Below are positions 5,858-9,358 of a stretch of DNA of 9,358 nucleotides, piece by piece. The notes under the pieces are model-generated. The model did no database searches. It was not told the DNA's origin and was given only the letters and a program-made list of their open reading frames with translations. Numbering within the stretch: the stretch's first letter is position 1; each line of letters starts with the position of its first letter. The DNA is from Mariprofundaceae bacterium (GTDB lineage: Bacteria > Pseudomonadota > Zetaproteobacteria > Mariprofundales > Mariprofundaceae), in contig WFOJ01000185.1 in assembly GCA_015488125.1 (NCBI GenBank), forward strand, positions 1 through 9,358, given 5' to 3'. Position numbers and translations under genes: made by a program.

Positions 5858-8137
5858 ATGAAGAAAATGATGCTGATCAACGCATCGCATGAAGAGGAGA
5901 GCCGGGTTGCACTGGTGGTGGATAACCACCTGCAGGAACTGGATATCGAATCCTCTCAAAAGGCCCTGACCAAGGGCAATATTTACAAGGCAACCATCAC
6001 CAAGGTTGAACCCAGCCTGCAGGCTGCGTTCGTCGAGTATGGCGCGGCGCGTCAGGGTTTTCTGCCACTGAGCGAAATTCACCCTGATTACTGGAAGGAA
6101 GGAGCCGACAAGAGCGCTGACCCCCGCAAGGTCAGTATTCAGGATGTTGTGGAAGCCAGGCAGACGCTGCTGGTACAGGTCGTCAAGGAAGAACGCGGCA
6201 ACAAGGGCGCCGCCGTCACCACACACCTTTCACTGGCTGGACGCTACCTGGTGCTGATGCCCAACACGGCCCGCGGCGGCATCTCCCGCAAGCTCTCTGA
6301 AAGCGAGCGCAAGGCCGTCAGGGAAATTATCGAGCAACTAAATGTGCCGGACAACATGGGCGTGATTGTACGCACCGCCGGTCGCGATCAGCCACTAGAG
6401 GCCCTGCAATGGGATTTTCAGTACCTCCGTCGTATCTGGGATGAAATTCGCATCAAAGGCAATTCCGCACCCTCACCATCGCTGATTTACCTGGAAGGCG
6501 ATATTGCTACCCGTGCCATCCGCGATCATTTTACCGACGATATTGATGAAATCTGGGTGGATGATGCCGAACTGTATCAACGCACCAAAAACTTTGTTCA
6601 TGCTGTACTGCCTGGCAAGGAAAAACTGGTCAGGCATTATCGCCAAAAGGTTTCGATGTTTCGGCACTTCAATATCGAATCCCAGTGCGAAGATATTCAT
6701 GAGCGTGAAGTCCGCCTGCCTTCGGGCGGTTCCATCGTCTTTGATCCGACAGAGGCGCTAACGGCAGTGGATATCAATTCCTCCCGCGCCACTGGCGGCA
6801 AGCATATTGACGAAACCGCACTGGAAACCAACCTGGAAGCTGCGGCGGAAATTGCGCGCCAGTTGCGTATCCGCGATATTGGCGGCCTGATCGTGATTGA
6901 TTTTATTGACATGGCAAACCGCAAACATGCCCAGCAAGTGGAGGCCGTGTTGCGGGAGGCTGTCAAGGAAGACAAGGCCCGGGTACAGTTGGCGCGCATC
7001 TCCCGTTTTGGCCTGCTTGAAATGTCGCGTCAGCGGCTGCATCCTTCGGTGCGAGAATCAACCACTGAAGTATGCCCGCGCTGCCGGGGCAAGGGTACGG
7101 TTCGCACGGTAGAATCCATGGCACTGCAAATGTTGACGCGCATGGAAGACTGGGCTGAAGCAGGCAAGAAACCAACGCTGGTGGTGCAGGTGCCATCCGA
7201 TACAGGTGAGTACCTGATGAACCGCAAACGGGATAATATCGCCAGCATTGAAGAATCCTATGACGTGCAGATTACGCTACAGATTCGGCCCGATCTGGAT
7301 ATTCCTCACTATCGTATTGAGCGGCAATGGTTTGATGGCGCTCAACAACGCACCGAGTTACTGGAGGATACGGCAAAAAATCGCCGCCCGATTCGTCGAC
7401 CCGGAAAAAAATTAAGACCAATGAAACCGGTGGTGGGTATCCCCAGGATTCAGCACCCCAAAGTGAAGGAAAGCGAAAAACAACGCCAGGCTGAACAACG
7501 CAAGGGACTGTTAAAGCGGCTGTTGACATTGATTTTCGGAGGTGACTCTGCCACAGACGAAGAGCAGCAGGAAAAAGCCAATAGCTCGCCAACGACTGCC
7601 GAAGCAGAGACAGCAACCGAGCACCGGCGACCACGCAAACGGCGGCGCAAGCCATCGTCACGCAATCGCACAGGTGAGAATGGCAAGTCGCAACATCCGG
7701 AAGCAAAACAGGCTGGCGATGAGCATGGCAAAGCCAGCGCCGATGATGGTGGTGACAATACGGAAAAAAAACGTAAGCGCCCGCCTCGTCGCAAGCCAAG
7801 AAAAAGAAAATCTGAGGCTGGTCAACAGGAATCACAACAGCAGGCAGCCAACAACGACGCAGTAAAAGCGCCAGCAACCGAAGCGCAGGACACACAGCAG
7901 CGCAACGCGGATGATGCAGCAACCGCGCAAGAACAGGGGACGGATCAAGCGGGCGGCGAACAACAACGCCGTCGTCGTCGCCGTCGTCGTCGCCGTCGCG
8001 CCGCTGACGCAAACGCCAGTGATGATACATCGTTGGCAAGGCATGACGGCGAGCAGCCTGCCACTTCGCAGCAAAACCGGAACAGCCAAAACAATGAGAG
8101 CAGTACGCAAGCATCAGCTACTGCCAGGGAGGAATGA
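5858..8137 (+). CDS. rne: Ribonuclease E (Rne/Rng family), short-tailed
   Basis: RNase E is the endonuclease that starts mRNA decay and processes rRNA and tRNA precursors. The protein has 759 residues, against 1061 in E. coli. The catalytic half is complete: MKKMMLINA start as in E. coli MKRMLINA, an S1 domain (about 36-125), a 5'-sensor/RNase H-like region, magnesium ligands Asp305 (TAVDINSSR) and Asp348 (IVIDFIDM), and the zinc-link cysteines Cys406 and Cys409 (CPRCRGKG), which hold the tetramer together. Residues about 548-562 (RKGLLKRLLTLIFGG) look like the amphipathic membrane-targeting helix. The tail is low-complexity with three basic clusters (589-599, 637-651 and a run of 11 Arg at 704-714), probably RNA-binding. 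I recognise no enolase or PNPase microdomain. The tail length argues for RNase E rather than RNase G. It is followed by fbp with overlapping stop and start. Confidence 0.94.
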   Translation: MKKMMLINASHEEESRVALVVDNHLQELDIESSQKALTKGNIYKATITKVEPSLQAAFVEYGAARQGFLPLSEIHPDYWKEGADKSADPRKVSIQDVVEARQTLLVQVVKEERGNKGAAVTTHLSLAGRYLVLMPNTARGGISRKLSESERKAVREIIEQLNVPDNMGVIVRTAGRDQPLEALQWDFQYLRRIWDEIRIKGNSAPSPSLIYLEGDIATRAIRDHFTDDIDEIWVDDAELYQRTKNFVHAVLPGKEKLVRHYRQKVSMFRHFNIESQCEDIHEREVRLPSGGSIVFDPTEALTAVDINSSRATGGKHIDETALETNLEAAAEIARQLRIRDIGGLIVIDFIDMANRKHAQQVEAVLREAVKEDKARVQLARISRFGLLEMSRQRLHPSVRESTTEVCPRCRGKGTVRTVESMALQMLTRMEDWAEAGKKPTLVVQVPSDTGEYLMNRKRDNIASIEESYDVQITLQIRPDLDIPHYRIERQWFDGAQQRTELLEDTAKNRRPIRRPGKKLRPMKPVVGIPRIQHPKVKESEKQRQAEQRKGLLKRLLTLIFGGDSATDEEQQEKANSSPTTAEAETATEHRRPRKRRRKPSSRNRTGENGKSQHPEAKQAGDEHGKASADDGGDNTEKKRKRPPRRKPRKRKSEAGQQESQQQAANNDAVKAPATEAQDTQQRNADDAATAQEQGTDQAGGEQQRRRRRRRRRRRAADANASDDTSLARHDGEQPATSQQNRNSQNNESSTQASATAREE
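7967..7999 (+). repeat. 12-bp tandem repeat encoding the RNase E poly-arginine run
   Basis: The unit CGCCGTCGTCGT occurs twice in full (7967-7978, 7979-7990) and then as a 9-nt partial copy (7991-7999), giving 11 consecutive Arg codons (CGC/CGT only). Gain or loss of units would change the Arg run by four residues without a frameshift. Confidence 0.85.
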
Positions 8138-9084
8138 TGCCAGTTACATTGAATCACATCGCAAAACAGGGTGAGCATGGGCCAGCCATGATGCCGATCA
8201 TTCAGGGTGTGGGTCGGGCCGCAGTAGAAATTGCAGCCCTGCTGCGCGGCGCTGTATTCCGTGGCGCGCTTGGCGCTGCCGGTGCCGAAAACGTACAGGG
8301 TGAACAGCAGCAAAAACTGGATGTTCTCTCCGACGAGATTTTCCTTGATGAAATGCGCTCCACAGGCGATGTTTGTGCCGTTGGTTCTGAAGAACAGGAA
8401 GAACTGCTGGTCATAGAAGAATATGCCAACGCTGATTATCTGATATTGGTTGATCCACTGGATGGCTCTTCCAACCTGGATGTTGATGGCCCGGTGGGCA
8501 CGATTTTTTCCGTCGTCAAACGTAAAACAGCCAATACGGAGACACCGCTGGCATCTGATACCTTGCAGTCAGGACGGGATGTGATTGCCGCCGGCTATGT
8601 GCTCTATGGCCCGGCCACCATGCTGGTCTGCTCTGTCGGGCAGGGCGTCCATGGCTATACCTGGAACCCGGCATCCGCCCGCTTTGAACTAAGCCATGCG
8701 GATATGAAGATTCCGGCTTCCGGCGGTTATTATTCCGTCAACGAGGCCAATGCCGGTAAATGGCTGAATCAGATGGGTGATCGCCTGCAACGTATGAAAG
8801 CAGCAACCGGACTGGGCATGCGTTATGTGGGCGCCATGGTCGCTGATATGCATCGCACCTTGCTCAAGGGCGGCATCTTCCTCTATCCTGCTGACGAAAA
8901 AAACACCAACGGCAAGCTACGCCTGTTGTACGAAGCCATCCCCATGGGCTTTTTGATGGAACAGGCAGGTGGCAAAGCCATGTCTGACGGACAGCCCGTA
9001 CTTGATGTGCAGCCGGAAGCATTGCATCAACGCGTGCCGGTGTATCTTGGCTCGGCATCTGCCGTCGATACCCTGCTGGGCTGA
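8137..9084 (+). CDS. fbp: Fructose-1,6-bisphosphatase, class I
   Basis: The enzyme converts fructose-1,6-bisphosphate to fructose-6-phosphate in gluconeogenesis and, in autotrophs, the Calvin cycle. The 315-residue protein carries class I hallmarks: QQQKLDVLSDEIF, the acidic GSEEQEE metal site, VDPLDGSSNLDVDGPVGTIF with the metal ligands of the DPLDGSS motif, VADMHRTL, and NGKLRLLYEAIPMGFLMEQAGG with the final metal-binding Glu. Two adjacent ATGs are possible, at 8134 and 8137. The second overlaps the rne stop as TGATG and sits 4 nt after AGGGAGG (8126-8132), while the first leaves only 1 nt; I prefer 8137. Overlap with rne suggests co-transcription and coupled translation. Whether its job here is gluconeogenic or Calvin-cycle cannot be told from this window. 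Confidence 0.94.
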   Translation: MPVTLNHIAKQGEHGPAMMPIIQGVGRAAVEIAALLRGAVFRGALGAAGAENVQGEQQQKLDVLSDEIFLDEMRSTGDVCAVGSEEQEELLVIEEYANADYLILVDPLDGSSNLDVDGPVGTIFSVVKRKTANTETPLASDTLQSGRDVIAAGYVLYGPATMLVCSVGQGVHGYTWNPASARFELSHADMKIPASGGYYSVNEANAGKWLNQMGDRLQRMKAATGLGMRYVGAMVADMHRTLLKGGIFLYPADEKNTNGKLRLLYEAIPMGFLMEQAGGKAMSDGQPVLDVQPEALHQRVPVYLGSASAVDTLLG

Positions 9085-9091
9085 TCCGCAT

Positions 9092-9103
9092 CAGCCATGG
9101 CTG
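9092..9103. repeat. Perfect 12-bp palindrome after fbp
   Basis: CAGCCATGGCTG is a perfect palindrome 8 nt after the fbp stop. It could be an operator-like site; too tight to be a stable RNA hairpin on its own. Its central ATG also begins a short reading frame ending at 9168. Confidence 0.4.
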
Positions 9104-9110
9104 TCACAGA

Positions 9111-9166
9111 AGCGGTTTGCGCCTGCAAGCCCTGCGGAGCTTCTCGCATAACAGGCGCAAACAGCT
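9111..9166. repeat. Strong inverted repeat in the fbp-aminotransferase spacer
   Basis: GTTTGCGCCTG (9115-9125) pairs perfectly with CAGGCGCAAAC (9152-9162). One G/A mismatch then leads to a further AGC/GCT extension (9111-9113 with 9164-9166), giving 14 pairs. The 26-nt loop contains a smaller hairpin, AAGCCC (9127-9132) with GGAGCTT (9136-9142, one bulged A). No U-tract follows directly, so it is not a textbook intrinsic terminator. It may stabilise the fbp 3' end or be a copy of a dispersed palindromic element. Confidence 0.65.
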
Positions 9167-9191
9167 AACGCATGCCTTATCTTTTAGAAAA

Positions 9192-9230
9192 GCAGCCTTG
9201 CTGCCCATTTATGCAGCCGCCTTGTGGCGG
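9192..9230 (+). promoter_or_regulatory. Alternative hairpins upstream of the aminotransferase
   Basis: GCAGC (9192-9196), GCTGC (9200-9204) and GCAGC (9213-9217) allow two exclusive hairpins. The last copy overlaps by one base a third stem, CCGCC-TTGT-GGCGG (9217-9230), which A-U and G-U pairs extend at its base. The 1:2 plus 3:4 versus 2:3 layout resembles attenuators, but the U-tract after the last stem is poor (TTCATT). The Shine-Dalgarno GGTGA (9237-9241) lies just downstream and is weak. Confidence 0.35.
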
Positions 9231-9244
9231 TTCATTGGTGATTC

Positions 9245-9358
9245 ATGAGTGAATTTGAGAAAATCAGGCGCTTGCCCCCTTATGTGTTCGCTACCGTCAA
9301 TCAACTGAAGATGGAGCTGCGCCATCAGGGCAGGGATATTATTGATTTTGGCATGGGC
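9245..9358 (+). CDS. PLP-dependent aminotransferase, AlaC/YfdZ type, N-terminal part (cut by window edge)
   Basis: The first 38 codons are present and remain open at the window end. The peptide starts MSEFEKIRRLPPYVFATVNQ and continues to IIDFGMG. This closely resembles the opening of AlaC/YfdZ-type class I/II aminotransferases ('RLPPYVF..VN.LK...R..G.DIIDFGMGNPD'), which make alanine from pyruvate and glutamate. The PLP-binding Lys lies outside the window. The ATG at 9245 is preceded by a weak GGTGA. The gene is 160 nt after fbp, so it may belong to a separate transcript. In several proteobacteria this type of gene precedes homoserine dehydrogenase and threonine synthase; whether it does here cannot be seen. 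Confidence 0.85.
   Translation, partial: MSEFEKIRRLPPYVFATVNQLKMELRHQGRDIIDFGMG

Noticed and set aside
5833..5892. 19-codon frame overlapping the rne start out of frame
   Set aside because: Its ATG lies in a hairpin without a Shine-Dalgarno at suitable distance; such short frames are expected by chance.
7272..8114. 280-codon minus-strand frame opposite the rne tail
   Set aside because: It is produced by the biased Arg/Gln/Ala codons of the RNase E tail; the translation is rich in Cys, Leu and His with no domain.
9111..9166. Large stem considered as an integron attC site or intrinsic terminator
   Set aside because: No paired attC core sites on the two arms and no integron context; no U-tract directly after the stem.

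Overview
The window reads as a stretch of ordinary chromosome from a Gram-negative proteobacterium of moderate GC content, with the edge of an insertion sequence at its left end. Each gene points to a proteobacterium: AmpD-type muropeptide recycling, a YkuD-fold periplasmic peptidoglycan enzyme, a DUF484-xerC pair, rluC and rne divergently arranged as in Escherichia coli, and a class I fructose-1,6-bisphosphatase. The combination of a Csd6/Pgp2-like cell-wall enzyme with a class I FBPase next to rne would suit a curved, perhaps autotrophic lineage such as the Zetaproteobacteria. That placement is an inference; no diagnostic marker is present.

Layout: 1-85 (minus) is the N-terminus of an ISAs1-family transposase cut by the window edge, with a proposed IS end near 150. 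Positions 151-464 hold no gene, only small palindromes and a possible stable-RNA promoter. A complete tRNA-Val(GAC) lies at 465-539 and converges on ampD (551-1099, minus). The ampD start codon overlaps, inside a single CATG, the start codon of a plus-strand three-gene run: L,D-transpeptidase/carboxypeptidase-like protein (1098-2393), DUF484 protein with an extra degenerate GGDEF-like domain (2390-3466) and xerC (3463-4359). Each of these genes overlaps the next by 4 nt. rluC (4372-5325, minus) converges on xerC with a 12-nt gap.

A 532-nt divergent spacer separates rluC from rne. It contains a long hairpin, a candidate promoter and a leader of roughly 370 nt with many hairpins. Among them are two perfect, mutually interlocked 7-bp inverted repeats and a hairpin that presents the rne Shine-Dalgarno sequence in its loop right before the ATG. 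rne (5858-8137) encodes an RNase E with a complete catalytic half, a membrane-binding helix and a short arginine-rich tail. fbp (about 8137-9084) follows by stop/start overlap. A 160-nt spacer with further strong inverted repeats precedes the first 38 codons of an AlaC-type aminotransferase (9245 to the window end).

Functionally the genes cover cell-wall turnover (ampD, the Csd6-like enzyme), chromosome dimer resolution (xerC with its DUF484 partner), rRNA modification and RNA processing (rluC, rne), and central carbon and amino-acid metabolism (fbp, aminotransferase). I see no defence system, CRISPR array, secretion cluster or prophage. The least explained content is regulatory: the rne leader, the overlapping ampD/ldt starts, the DUF484-GGDEF architecture and the spacer before the aminotransferase.
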